64,000 bases of DNA from Welwitschia mirabilis (taxonomy: Eukaryota; Gnetophyta; Gnetopsida; Welwitschiales), in assembly GCA_051453625.1 (NCBI GenBank), contig JBOZIK010000001.1, positions 34,715,539 through 34,779,538 on the forward strand. The letters run 5' to 3'. A program made the translations under genes and the position numbers. Under the pieces are notes generated by a model. It saw only the letters and a program-made list of their open reading frames with translations, did not search any database and had not been told where the DNA came from. Positions 33,251-43,470 of this stretch are shown piece by piece (the stretch's first letter is position 1; each line of letters opens with the position of its first letter).

Positions 33251-34560
33251 GAATTTACAAAATAACATTCAGTTTCATCAAAATTTATCCTAATATTTTG
33301 GTTAACATAGAAGATTTAATCAAATGATTTAATATCTAATCTATACATATTATCCATATATTTTGCTAAAAAAATAGAAGCATTCATTTTCTCATCTACA
33401 ATAGTACATTTCAAATTTTTCAAAAATTATTCTATGCTCTTTATCATAAAGTTGATTTAAACTTAATAAATTGTATTTCAAACTATTNNNNNNNNNNNNN
33501 NNNNNNNNNNNNNNNNNNNNNNNNNNNNNNNNNNNNNNNNNNNNNNNNNNNNNNNNNNNNNNNNNNNNNNNNNNNNNNNNNNNNNNNNNNNNNNNNNNNN
33601 NNNNNNNNNNNNNNNNNNNNNNNNNNNNNNNNNNNNNNNNNNNNNNNNNNNNNNNNNNNNNNNNNNNNNNNNNNNNNNNNNNNNNNNNNNNNNNNNNNNN
33701 NNNNNNNNNNNNNNNNNNNNNNNNNNNNNNNNNNNNNNNNNNNNNNNNNNNNNNNNNNNNNNNNNNNNNNNNNNNNNNNNNNNNNNNNNNNNNNNNNNNN
33801 NNNNNNNNNNNNNNNNNNNNNNNNNNNNNNNNNNNNNNNNNNNNNNNNNNNNNNNNNNNNNNNNNNNNNNNNNNNNNNNNNNNNNNNNNNNNNNNNNNNN
33901 NNNNNNNNNNNNNNNNNNNNNNNNNNNNNNNNNNNNNNNNNNNNNNNNNNNNNNNNNNNNNNNNNNNNNNNNNNNNNNNNNNNNNNNNNNNNNNNNNNNN
34001 NNNNNNNNNNNNNNNNNNNNNNNNNNNNNNNNNNNNNNNNNNNNNNNNNNNNNNNNNNNNNNNNNNNNNNNNNNNNNNNNNNNNNNNNNNNNNNNNNNNN
34101 NNNNNNNNNNNNNNNNNNNNNNNNNNNNNNNNNNNNNNNNNNNNNNNNNNNNNNNNNNNNNNNNNNNNNNNNNNNNNNNNNNNNNNNNNNNNNNNNNNNN
34201 NNNNNNNNNNNNNNNNNNNNNNNNNNNNNNNNNNNNNNNNNNNNNNNNNNNNNNNNNNNNNNNNNNNNNNNNNNNNNNNNNNNNNNNNNNNNNNNNNNNN
34301 NNNNNNNNNNNNNNNNNNNNNNNAAACTTAATAAATTGTATTTCAAACTATTAAGATAAAGCACATTATCAATTTTAGGTGACATACCTTCCTTGATGCA
34401 TCTTGTACCTTTCACTTTTACTATTTCATTGTTTTCAAAGATGACTTATCCTCTATTTATGCTTTTCAAGTATTAAAAACTTAATTTATCTCTTAACATA
34501 TGTCTTGAATAACTAATATCTAGATACCAACTGTTCTTGAATAGTCCTCTAAAATCTATC
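33250..34560 (-). pseudogene. Copia protease / pre-integrase region, copy A (gapped)
   Basis: Minus strand. 34415-34324 reads KGTRCIKEGMSPKIDNVLYL, then NSLKYNLLS, the copia protease tail (V-(Y/L)-V-x-x-L-K-Y-N-L-L-S-I-S-Q-L). After an 836-N gap (33488-34323), 33487-33250 continues the pre-integrase domain (E(K/N)MNASIFLAKYMDN-type). The gap is flanked on both sides by the same 29 bp, so it is likely an assembly artefact and the true sequence may be continuous, as in copy B. Upstream 'tggtatctagatattag' is the damaged WYLD(S) active-site region near 34510-34530. Confidence 0.7.
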
Positions 34561-36206
34561 TGTGTCAAAAAAACTTTGAATATTATTAGCTTTAACCCAC
34601 TTAGTCTTATTTGACTTAGGTGGTATGTTTTTCTTAGAAACAAACTTAAAATGTAATATGTTTACATTTTTAGAGAAAAGCATTAGTTGTCTAAATTTTC
34701 AAAAAGGTTTAGAATGACTAAATTTACAATAAAAATTATACAAAAGTTAGGTACATACTTACTTATCTGGTTTACCTATTTCTGTGATTTTTTTGTAGTA
34801 AACCCAATACCTAGTTTGCCTCCAGTAGACTTTTATACTTTAAGCATATGTTTCAATTTAGAAGAGTTACTAGAAAATTTATTTACAAAAAAGAAAAGAT
34901 CTTTAACCTAAGAAGTTATCTTGATGTTGTCAAATTTGAGCACATTATATTTCTCTTTCACTTCCTCGTTGTCTTTTGTAATAATCTTTACTATTTTATT
35001 TAACTTATTTATTCTCTTTTCTATCTTTTTACACTATTTATATAACTCTTGACATGTGTCTTCTAGCTCATTTTATCTTTTATTAATCATATCCAAATCA
35101 TCGTGCATTGATGTGCTTAGCACCATTTTAAGTGATGGCCCAAAAGCCATGAAAGAAAATCTTCTATCTCTGTTTGACCCATGATCTAAATAGTTTTCCT
35201 CACCTTCATCATCTTTATTATTTTAAGTAGCCATAATAATGGGTTTTTTAAGTTTTTATTATCTCTCTTAGTGTTAGAACACTCATTAGCCAAATGTTCA
35301 AATGCTTTGCATGAGTAGTATTGGATTTTTCCCCTTTTTTGCTTCTTTCTTTATTTTAAATTACTTCTCCTTGAATTTCTACTTAATTTCTCTTTCTTTT
35401 TTCTTGTGAAGAAACATTTTAAATTTTCTAGCTAGAAGAGCCACTTCATCATCATCGAGTTCTTTATCTGATATGTTAGATTTATAGTCTTCTTACATAC
35501 ATTTTAAAATAATACTTTTTCTTCTATCTTTAACAAACTTAAGCTCATAGATTTGTAGATTACCTTGAAGTTCTTTCAATGCCATTGCATTGATGTTTTT
35601 GCTTTCTGTGATGGCTGTGACCTTAGGTTTGAATCTTTTAAGTAAGGATATCAAGACTTTAGTTACTGCTTTTCCTTCATCCATGCATTCTCCGAGGCTT
35701 TCCATTAAGTTCATGATATTTGTAAATCTAGAAAAAAATTCTTGCAAAGTTTCTTCTTCATCCATATGAATATCTTTAAATTTAGAAATGAGCACCTAAG
35801 TTTGACTTATTTAATAGTTGAAGTTTCTTTATGTGCCACTTTAAAAATATCTTNNNNNNNNNNNNNNNNNNNNNNNNNNNNNNNNNNNNNNNNNNNNNNN
35901 NNNNNNNNNNNNNNNNNNNNNNNNNNNNNNNNNNNNNNNNNNNNNNNNNNNNNTTGAAGTTTCTTTATGTGCCACTTTAAAAATATCTTAAGCTTCCTTA
36001 GCATGATTACAATTTACTATTTATTTAAATTCATCTATACAAACTATACAAAAATTTTCATTAAGAGCATGGACATCAATGATGGCTTCTGCCTTATATG
36101 TGGCTGTCCATTAGTCTTGAAATTTTAGAATTAGAATAGTATTATCATCTGCATTAGTTTTGGCTATCATATGCACAGTATGACATTTTTAAATAACTTC
36201 TTCTAT
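34561..36206 (-). pseudogene. gag: Copia gag, copy A (3), N-terminus missing
   Basis: Minus strand. 35795-35493 is open for 100 codons: MLISKFKDIHMDEEETLQEF, FSRFTNIMNLMESLGECMDE, VLISLLKRFKPKVTAITESK, NINAMALKELQGNLQIYELK. This is the UBN2-type copia gag core (K(F)E.L.M.E.E.(T/S)(I/L)..F..R). A first zinc knuckle (IQYYSCKAFEHLANECSNTK, C-x3-C-type, eroded) lies near 35340-35275. A second, like the YNFCGKFGH of copy B, is around 34690-34760. The 36207-36431 gap removes the start. A 100-N gap at 35854-35953 has 36-bp duplicate flanks. Non-functional. Confidence 0.85.
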
Positions 36207-36431
36207 NNNNNNNNNNNNNNNNNNNNNNNNNNNNNNNNNNNNNNNNNNNNNNNNNNNNNNNNNNNNNNNNNNNNNNNNNNNNNNNNNNNNNNNNNNNNNN
36301 NNNNNNNNNNNNNNNNNNNNNNNNNNNNNNNNNNNNNNNNNNNNNNNNNNNNNNNNNNNNNNNNNNNNNNNNNNNNNNNNNNNNNNNNNNNNNNNNNNNN
36401 NNNNNNNNNNNNNNNNNNNNNNNNNNNNNNN

Positions 36432-36926
36432 CATGGTTAAGAATTAATAATTACTCAATTATAAAGTAAAAAATAAATTATAGTAGTTTTCTAGATATTA
36501 GACACATAATAAGATTCTTAATATTTAACTTAAACTATCTTGAAATTCTAGAAATATTATTTCTAAAATTATCATTTAAGATTAAAACTATCAAATTTTC
36601 TAAAATTATAATCCTATTACACTTTACTAAAATGACTATAACGTTTAGACTACTTTGCATTTTCAAATGATTCAAGATGTTTTAGAAAGTTTGTTTAATT
36701 TCTTACAACTTAGAATTCTCAAGTTTATAGATATATTAACAAATAGGTATAAATACTTGCTTATAATTTTCTACATTTATTTTTAAATGTATTTTAATAA
36801 ATAGTTTTTCTTAAAAGTCATTAGCCATAAGAAAAATTATTATTTTACATTTTTACATTTATAATAAATCCTAGAATTATAGAAAACATTTCACTAATTT
36901 ATATCTACTAATTAATAAGATATAGT
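36432..36926. other. Unassigned AT-rich segment inside copy A
   Basis: Very AT-rich, no ORF, no match to gag, LTR or other parts of the window. It lies between the LTR fragment at 36927 and the gap before gag copy A, exactly where a primer site and gag start would be expected. It is either an inserted sequence or the filler of a recombination. Confidence 0.5.
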
Positions 36927-37201
36927 TAATAGGATCGAGAACCTTAGGAAGGGGGGATGAATAGGTTCTTTAAAAAACTCAATAAGTAATCTAAAATAAA
37001 ACTATTTGAAATACAACTTGCATATGAAAATAAATTAATCTAGGATGTGCATAATGTAATAGAATATTAAAAGTAAAGAATCAAAAACAAAAAGCATAAA
37101 CTATCTATTTGATATAAGACAAATTTATAATGGTTTAAGAACTTTCTTACTTCACTCTTAATGATCAGCTTCTCCTATGTTGGATCTTAGATCTCTATTA
37201 C
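36927..37201 (-). mobile_element. Copia LTR terminal fragment (second chimeric unit)
   Basis: The last ~275 bp of the copia LTR, ending in the C-rich terminus ('cctattcatcccccc' on the minus strand). At 37201/37202 it is fused to the zinc-knuckle end of gag, at the same base as the fusion at 38327/38328. No primer site follows on its other side. Confidence 0.8.
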
Positions 37202-37990
37202 TCTTTTTCTTGTGAAGAAACTTTCTAAGTCATCTAGTTAGAAGAGCCTCTTCATCATCATCTAGTTCTTCATCTAATATGTCAGATCTATAGTCTTTTT
37301 ACACACATTTTAAAACAATACTTTTTCTTCTATTTTTAACAAACTTAAGCTCATAGGATTTCAAATTACCTTGAAGTTCTTCCAATGCCATTGCATTGAT
37401 GTTTTTACTTTCTTCAATGGCTATGACCTTAGGTTTGAATCTTTTGGGTAGGGATCTCAAGACTTTCCTTACCACTTCTCCTTTCTCCATGCATTCTCTT
37501 AGGCTTGCCATTGAGTTCATGATATCTATAAGTCTAGAAAAAATTTTTTGCAAATTTTCTTCTTCATTCATAGGAATATTTTTAAATTTAGAAATGAGCA
37601 CCTAAAGTTTGATTATTTAATAGTTAATATTCCTTCATATGCCACTTTAAAAATATCCCAAGCTTTCTTAGCATGGTTATAGTTTACTATTTATTTAAAT
37701 TCATCTGCACAAACTACAAAAAAATTTGCATTAAGAACATGGACATCAATGGTGGCTTTTTCCTTGTCTGTGGTTGTCCATTGGTCTCAAGATTTGAGAA
37801 TTAGAATAGTATTATCATTTGCATCAATTTGAGCTATTATAGACATAGTATAACTTTTATAAATGATTTCCTCTATGTTGGCATCTAGGGATCTAAGAAA
37901 TAGTTTCATCTAATCTTTCCAATAGACCTATTTTGATCCATCGAATATAGGTGGATGACCGGTTAAAAATCCATTAGAAGAATACTTATT
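37202..37990 (-). pseudogene. gag: Copia gag, tandem copy 2
   Basis: Minus strand. 37601-37299 is open for 100 codons (MLISKFKNIPMNEEENLQKI; VVRKVLRSLPKRFKPKVIAI; ALEELQGNLKSYELK) and aligns to gag copy A at 35795-35493 and copy B near 44690-44393. The start has decayed: ATG is ATA near 37988. It stops before the zinc knuckle, because at 37202 the sequence jumps into the LTR terminal fragment. It is preceded (right side) by a primer-site remnant at 38042-38053. Together with the adjoining LTR piece it forms one unit of a ~1.13-kb tandem duplication. Confidence 0.85.
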
Positions 37991-38041
37991 TTTAGGGTTA
38001 TAAAGTTAATATTAATTAAAATCTATTGAAGACTCAACTTA

Positions 38042-38053
38042 GCTCTAATACCC
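38042..38053 (-). promoter_or_regulatory. Primer-binding site remnant (initiator-Met tRNA type)
   Basis: Minus-strand 'tgggtattagagc', compared with the plant copia site TGGTATCAGAGC. It lies directly next to the LTR fragment at 38056-38327. Confidence 0.6.
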
Positions 38054-38055
38054 AA

Positions 38056-38327
38056 TGATAAGATCAACAATCTTAGGAAGGGATGAATAGATTATTTTAA
38101 AAACTTAATGATTAATATAAAATAAGACTATTTAAAATACAACTTGGATATAAAAATAAATTAATCTAGGATGTGCATAATATAATAGAATATTAAAAGT
38201 AAAGAATCAAAATCAAAAAGCATAAACTACCCATTTGATATAAGCTATATTTATAGTGGTTTGAGAACTTCCTTACTTCACTCTCAATGTTCAACTTCTT
38301 TCAAGCTGGATCTCAGATTTCTGTTAC
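38056..38327 (-). mobile_element. Copia LTR terminal fragment (first chimeric unit)
   Basis: The last ~272 bp of the LTR, colinear with 36927-37201 and with the ends of LTR1-3. In complete LTRs the sequence goes on after 'ctgttact' with 'ttaccaga/ttacaagtattcc'. Here it switches to 'ctttttcctgtgaagaaac', which is gag sequence. Confidence 0.85.
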
Positions 38328-39116
38328 TCTTTTTCCTGTGAAGAAACTTTCTAAATCATCTAGCTAGAAGAGCCACTTTATCATCATCAAGTTCTTCATC
38401 TAATATGTTAGATCTATAGTCTTCCTACACATATTTTAAAATAATACTTTTTGTTTTATCTTTAATAGACTTAAGCTCATAGATTTGTAGATTACCTTGT
38501 AGTTATTCTAATGCCATTGCATTGATGTTTTTACTTTATTTGATGGCTGTGACCTTAGGTTTCAATCTCTTGGATAGAGATCTCAAGACTTTTCTTACCA
38601 CTGTTCTTTCCTTCATGCATTCTCTGAGGATTGCCATTAAGTTCATGATATCTGTATGTCTAAAAAAAAACTCCTGCAAAGTTTCTTCTTCATCTATATG
38701 AATATTGTTAAATTTAGAAATAAGCACCTAAAGTTTGGCTTATTTAACAGTTGAGGTTTTATCATATGCCACTTTAAGAAATCCCAAGTGTCCTTATCAT
38801 GGTTATAGTTCACTATTTATTTGAATTTATCTACATAAACTAAATAAAAAATTTCATTATGAGCATGGGCATCGACGATGGCTTTTTCCTTATCTTTGGT
38901 TGTCCATTGGTCTTAAGATTTAAGAATTAGAATATTATTACCATTTGCATCAGTTTAGGCTATTATAGGCATAGTATGACCTTTGTAAATGACTTCCTCT
39001 ATGTTGGCCTCTAGGGATCTAAGAAATAGTTTTATCCTAACTTTGCAATAAGCAAAGTTTAATCCATCAAATATAGGTGGATGACTGGTTGAAAATCCAT
39101 TAGAAGGGTTACTCAT
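38328..39116 (-). pseudogene. gag: Copia gag, tandem copy 1
   Basis: Minus strand, ATG at 39116 after the LTR2 primer site. It reads the gag N-terminus and then 38727-38536 MLISKFNNIHIDEEETLQEF, MAILRECMKERTVVRKVLRS, KRLKPKVTAI. It stops at 38328 with the same abrupt switch into LTR sequence as copy 2 at 37202. One of three gag copies (plus copy B) in the array. Several stops, including a Gln/Glu to stop change in the C-terminal part. Confidence 0.85.
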
Positions 39117-39168
39117 TTTTAGGGTTATAAAGTCAAGATTGGTTAAAATATATTAAGGACTTAACTTA

Positions 39169-39180
39169 ACTCTGATATAA
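39169..39180 (-). promoter_or_regulatory. Primer-binding site of internal A
   Basis: The minus strand reads 'ttatatcagagt' two bases from LTR2; the plant copia site is TGGTATCAGAGC. It shows that LTR2 acts as the 5' LTR for internal A. Confidence 0.6.
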
Positions 39181-39182
39181 AA

Positions 39183-40667
39183 TGATAGTATCGAGAACCT
39201 TAAAGGAGGGATGAATAGATTCTTTCAAAAACTTAATGATTAATCTAAAATAAAACTATTTGAAATACAAGTTACATATGAAAATAAATTAATTTAGGAT
39301 GTGCACAATATAATAAAATATTAAAATTAAATAATAAAAAACAAAAAGCATAAACTACCCATTTGATATAAGACAGATTTATAGTGGTTCAAGAACTCCT
39401 TTACTCCACTCTCAATGATCAACTTTTTTCAAGTTGGATCTTGAATCTCTGTTACTTTACCAGATATTCCAAGTTTACCTATAACCTTTACGAGTGGACT
39501 CTTCTAAACTAAGTCTCAACCTTCAAAATGAAACTTTTAAGGCTTAGTTTCAACCTATAGCATAAACTTTTTAAAACTTAATCTCAACCTCTAGAAAATA
39601 ATGGTAGTGGTGTAGTGATGTCTCAATAGCACAGATATCACTCATTAAAAAATTAGTATAATAGACAAAGCTCTTATCCAATATAAATACATCAATGTAT
39701 CTCTAGATCTGAGAAAGAAGGAAGTATGAATGCTAATAATACATCTCCTCCTGTTAGCATTGTGGAAGCTAAGATACGATAATGTAGATTCACAGCTTGA
39801 TCTTTTAGATCTAAAATGATTTAGTCAAGTGATAATGATTCTAAAAGATTTCTTGATCATCTATGTCTTAACTATTTATAATGGAAGGTTATTAGGGTTC
39901 ATTACAATTGAATTACACCTCCAACAACTATAAACAGCTAGAAAATAGCTATCTAATAGCTGGATAATGAATACATAATGTTTAGAAAAATTTCTTTTTT
40001 CTGTCATTTGGTCGACCCTATAAAAGTATGATCGACATCATGTGGTACTATGAATTACATAGGTTGCCTAAGAGAAATATTCAGTTACCTCATATTTTCA
40101 CCTCTTCATATTTGGACAAATCCATTTAGATACAGGCGATCCCAATCTGATCGACATGTCCTGGATTTGGTGAATTACATAGGTTGTCTAAGAGAAATAT
40201 TCAGTTACCTTATATTTTCACCTCTCCATATCTAGACGACCCCATTTAGATACAGGTGATCCCAATCTGATCGACATGTCCTGGGTTTGGTCGATTCCTT
40301 ATCTCTCGGTCTGGGAATATTATCTGTCAGGTCTTCAAATCTGGTTTACCCCATGAAAATCTAGTTGATTTCTTATCATTTGATTTGGAAACACTGATTC
40401 TCCAATTTATAGGTTCAATCAACCCCATCAGAATTTAATTGCTCCCTCTGGATATAGTTCATTTTTCTTTGACAGCTTCAAGTGCAGTTGACTCCTTTAG
40501 AATCTAGTTAATCCCTCTGGAAGGTGAACCAACTAAACAAGTTTTTGGTGCATATTTTAGTCCCATCTTTTAACCTATAGAAACTCAAACTCTTCTTCAC
40601 AAAATATAGAACANNNNNNNNNNNNNNNNNNNNNNNNNNNNNNNNNNNNNNNNNNNNNNNNNNNNCA
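39183..40667 (-). mobile_element. Copia array LTR2 (shared by both internals)
   Basis: 1485 bp. It has a polypurine tract on its right (3' LTR role for internal B) and a primer site on its left (5' LTR role for internal A), so one LTR serves two internals. It differs from LTR1 and LTR3 by a 120-bp tandem duplication (40051-40170 and 40171-40290) and a 52-N gap (40614-40665). Without the duplication it would be ~1365 bp, matching its sisters. Confidence 0.85.
40051..40290 (-). repeat. 120-bp tandem duplication in LTR2
   Basis: Two head-to-tail copies starting 'tgaattacataggttg', with about ten differences. Both contain 'atctgatcgacatgtcctgg'. Absent from LTR1 and LTR3, so it arose in this LTR. 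Confidence 0.85.
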
Positions 40668-40790
40668 ATCTTTTCCTTTAACATTGATGGCAAAATAATA
40701 AGTGATTTCAAGATTAAAAAAATTTAAGCTCTTTCACTAAGCAAATTTAAAGCATATTAACATAATAAAAACTTCCCCTTTCATAAAGCC
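40668..40790 (-). promoter_or_regulatory. Copia polypurine tracts next to LTR2
   Basis: The minus strand has 'taaaggaaaagat' at the LTR edge and 'atgaaaggggaagttttt' about 100 bp upstream (about 40768-40785), the same double arrangement as at LTR3. 40791-41391 is 3' untranslated, AT-rich, and aligns with 31126-31762. Confidence 0.7.
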
Positions 40791-41391
40791 ATATAAACAA
40801 GATTCTAAAATAAATCATTTTTAGTTGATGCAAATATTTGAAAATACTACATTTTCTTCCCCTTTTAAATCAATGGCAAAGAAATATAAACCTTAAATAT
40901 GTATCTATAAATATCAAATTTTATCCCCTAACATTATGACATAGTAATAATTCAAGTTTGAGACAAGTTAGAATGTTTTGAAGAAATAATATTTTATGCT
41001 TTTAAATGTAATAAATTTAATTATGCATAATTTTAGAAATTAAAAAGGAATAATGATAATCATAATGTGATCAAGGATAGTTATTTAATTAGATAATACT
41101 TGGTTCAATTTGAGATGTTATAATAATTTAAGATTTCTTAAATAAGCACATATAATATCACACTACCAAATGAGATATACCAAATTATACAAATATTATG
41201 CTAAAATAGATAACTAAATTGCATTAAGAGTAAAACATTACAAGTTTAACATGTAAGAACTACAAAGAAAATAAGTACTTATCAAGAGCATACAAATGAA
41301 CTTTAAAAAATAATCACAACTAACTCTTCTCTTTATGATACTAAAGGCAAAAGAGAGAATACCAAAAAAATAATTTGAAAAACAAAAGATT

Positions 41392-42587
41392 TTAATCTAA
41401 TTCCTTCTCTTCTTATTCTTCCTCCACCTCTTTAGAGTCTTCCTCTAAATCTTCCTCATATCCTCCAGTGCGAGCAGAGCTGGTAGCCTTAGGTGAGGTA
41501 TTTGCAATGTTATATATAGCCACAATAATGGTTTCTTTCATGTGTCTGGTGTGAGAGTTAATTCATCTCAGATATGAAAGAGACTTATCAGGAGATGCTT
41601 AGTTTAAAGTAGCAAAAGGATATTTTTTGGAGGGGAAAAAGATATGCATGCAAGACAAANNNNNNNNNNNNNNNNNNNNNNNNNNNNNNNNNNNNNNNNN
41701 NNNNNNNNNNNNNNNNNNNNNNNNNNNNNNNNNNNNNNNNNNNNNNNNNNNNNNNNNNNCTTAGTTTAAAGTAGCAAAAGGATATTTTTTGGAGGGGAAA
41801 AAGATATGCATGCGAGACAAAGTTGCAATCCCCATGGATGAGATAGGATAAAAGGTTTCAAACTTAAGATAAATGTTAACATGAAAATGGTGACAAATGT
41901 TAGTGATAAGCACAGAGTAGGATAAAGAACTAGTTTTGTGGTACTATAGCTGTGAGGCCATATTCTTCAGTGTTATGATAGGAGAGTCAATGGAATGCTC
42001 AGTTCCTATCAAATACATCAAATAAGCGTGATAGCAAGAAGCTTCATCATGATATCCAGCTAAATAAAGAATGTTATAAATGAAAAATAAATAAAGAAAA
42101 TGATACTTAGGAGTTAACAAAGAGGTAGATAAGGTATGATTCCAAGAGTGCATCCTATCACAAAGTTCCTTGATAATCATAGGCTTGTCTTTCATGGTTT
42201 TTTTAAGAGGTGAAAACTTCTCATAGTCTTCCTTTATAAGATTAGTTAGTAGAGAGATGAGTTAGCAGAGAGATGAGATTTACTATCACTCTTATTCTCT
42301 TACTCAAGACAAGGTTTTTAAGAGTCTTAAAATCATGATAAAAAGAGGCATTACACTAGAACTAAAACATCCATGAAATGGTTAAGATCTTGTTCTTTCA
42401 AGAGTTAAATAGCTTCCTTGAGTTCCCTGAGCTCTGATATGGCTACAGACTGCTCCTGATACACAACCTTTTTCTTAAACTTTTAAGTGAACTTCTCAAC
42501 ATTTTCTTCTGATATTACTTGGTAGAAGTAGGATGGTTCCCTTAAAATAACCTCCTTTTCTCTTCTCTTAGAATAACTTTCAGCCAT
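41392..42587 (-). pseudogene. Env-like / extra ORF, copy B
   Basis: Minus strand, ATG at 42587: MAESYSKRREKEVILREPSY, FYQVISEENVEKF, a KKFKKKVVYQEQSVAISEL helix, ELKEAI. The open run 42195-41944 gives MKDKPMIIKELCDRMHSW, STSLLTPKYHFLYLFFIYNI, YHDEASCYHAYLMYLIGTEH. The C-terminus is acidic (YEEDLEEDSKEVEEE), ending at 41392. It aligns with copy A end to end. A 100-N gap (41660-41759) is flanked by identical 62-bp copies, so ~160 bp are probably spurious. Stops and frameshifts are present, but fewer at CAG codons than in copy A. No named function. Confidence 0.6.
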
Positions 42588-43080
42588 TCTAAGACCCTTA
42601 CTAGCAAATATGACTAAGAAAAATACTACATCTAGAAGTAAAAGCTCTCAATCTTACAAGAAATTTACTAGATCTGAGAGCTAGAGAGGGATAGAACATA
42701 ATCAAATCAAGTTAGAACTCTATCTCTTTTATAGACTAAAGAAATAGAGTAAAATAAATAAAGAAATCAGGTCCACTAACTATACTTCTACATTGTAATC
42801 CATCAAGTCTGGTCGACTACTCAAAGTTCCAGTCAACTTATCAAGACACAAGTCTATAGTACTAGAAGAGATCTAAGTAACTAGGCTCTTAGGCCAGTCG
42901 ACTGACCACATCCGATTGACTGAATCTATGATTTAATAGATTTCCTTACAATCACCTAAGGAATGATGACTTAGCCCCTAGATCATTTTCATGATTATCT
43001 GATTAATTATAGGTACTAGGTGGTTCATCCAAATTTACAAGATAACATTCAATTTTATCAAAATTTATCCTAATATCTTG
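42588..43080 (-). other. Spacer B, fused directly to protease region
   Basis: Same sequence order as spacer A (32808-33250), including 'actctatttctttagtctataaaagagatagag' and TCGAC-type words. In both copies it joins the pre-integrase region at the same place, with integrase, RT and RNase H absent. A 'ctataaaag' on the minus strand (about 42728-42738), ~145 bp upstream of the env-like ATG, could be a TATA box for separate expression (inference). Confidence 0.65.
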
Positions 43081-43470
43081 ATTTACATATAACATTTAAT
43101 CAAATGATTTAACATCTAATATATATGTATTATCTATAAGTTTTGCTAGAAAAATAGAAGCATTCATTTTCTCATCCACAATAATACATTTTGATTTTTC
43201 ATAAATTATTTTATGCCCTTTATCACAAAGTTGACTTACACTTAATAAATTATATTTCAAACCATTAACATAAAGCACATTATCAAGTTTAGATGACATA
43301 CCTCCCTTGATGCATCTTATACCTTTTATTTTTGTTGTTTTGTTGTTTTTAAAGATAACTTCTCCTCTATTTATACTTTTCAAGTATTGAAAATTTAATT
43401 TATCTCTTGACAACAACCACTGTCTAGATACCAAATATTCTTACATGGTCCTCTAAAGTTTATCTATGTC
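43081..43470 (-). pseudogene. Copia aspartic protease / pre-integrase, copy B
   Basis: Minus strand. 'WYLDSGC' is readable near 43420-43440, so the catalytic DSG triad is present. One base out of frame, the next piece is open for 112 codons (43434-43096): LNFQYLKSINRGEVIFKNNK, IKGIRCIKGGMSSKLDNVLY, VNGLKYNLLSVSQLCDKGHK, then a pre-integrase part with a conserved DNTYILDVKSFD. This is the standard copia protease followed by the first part of the gag-pre-integrase domain. There is no HHCC finger or DDE core downstream. The sequence goes into spacer B instead. Confidence 0.9.

Noticed and set aside
40050-40235. Small protein with an internal repeat (NYIGCLREIFSYLIFSPLHI twice)
   Set aside because: It is the 120-bp tandem duplication of LTR2 read in an open frame, on the strand opposite the element.
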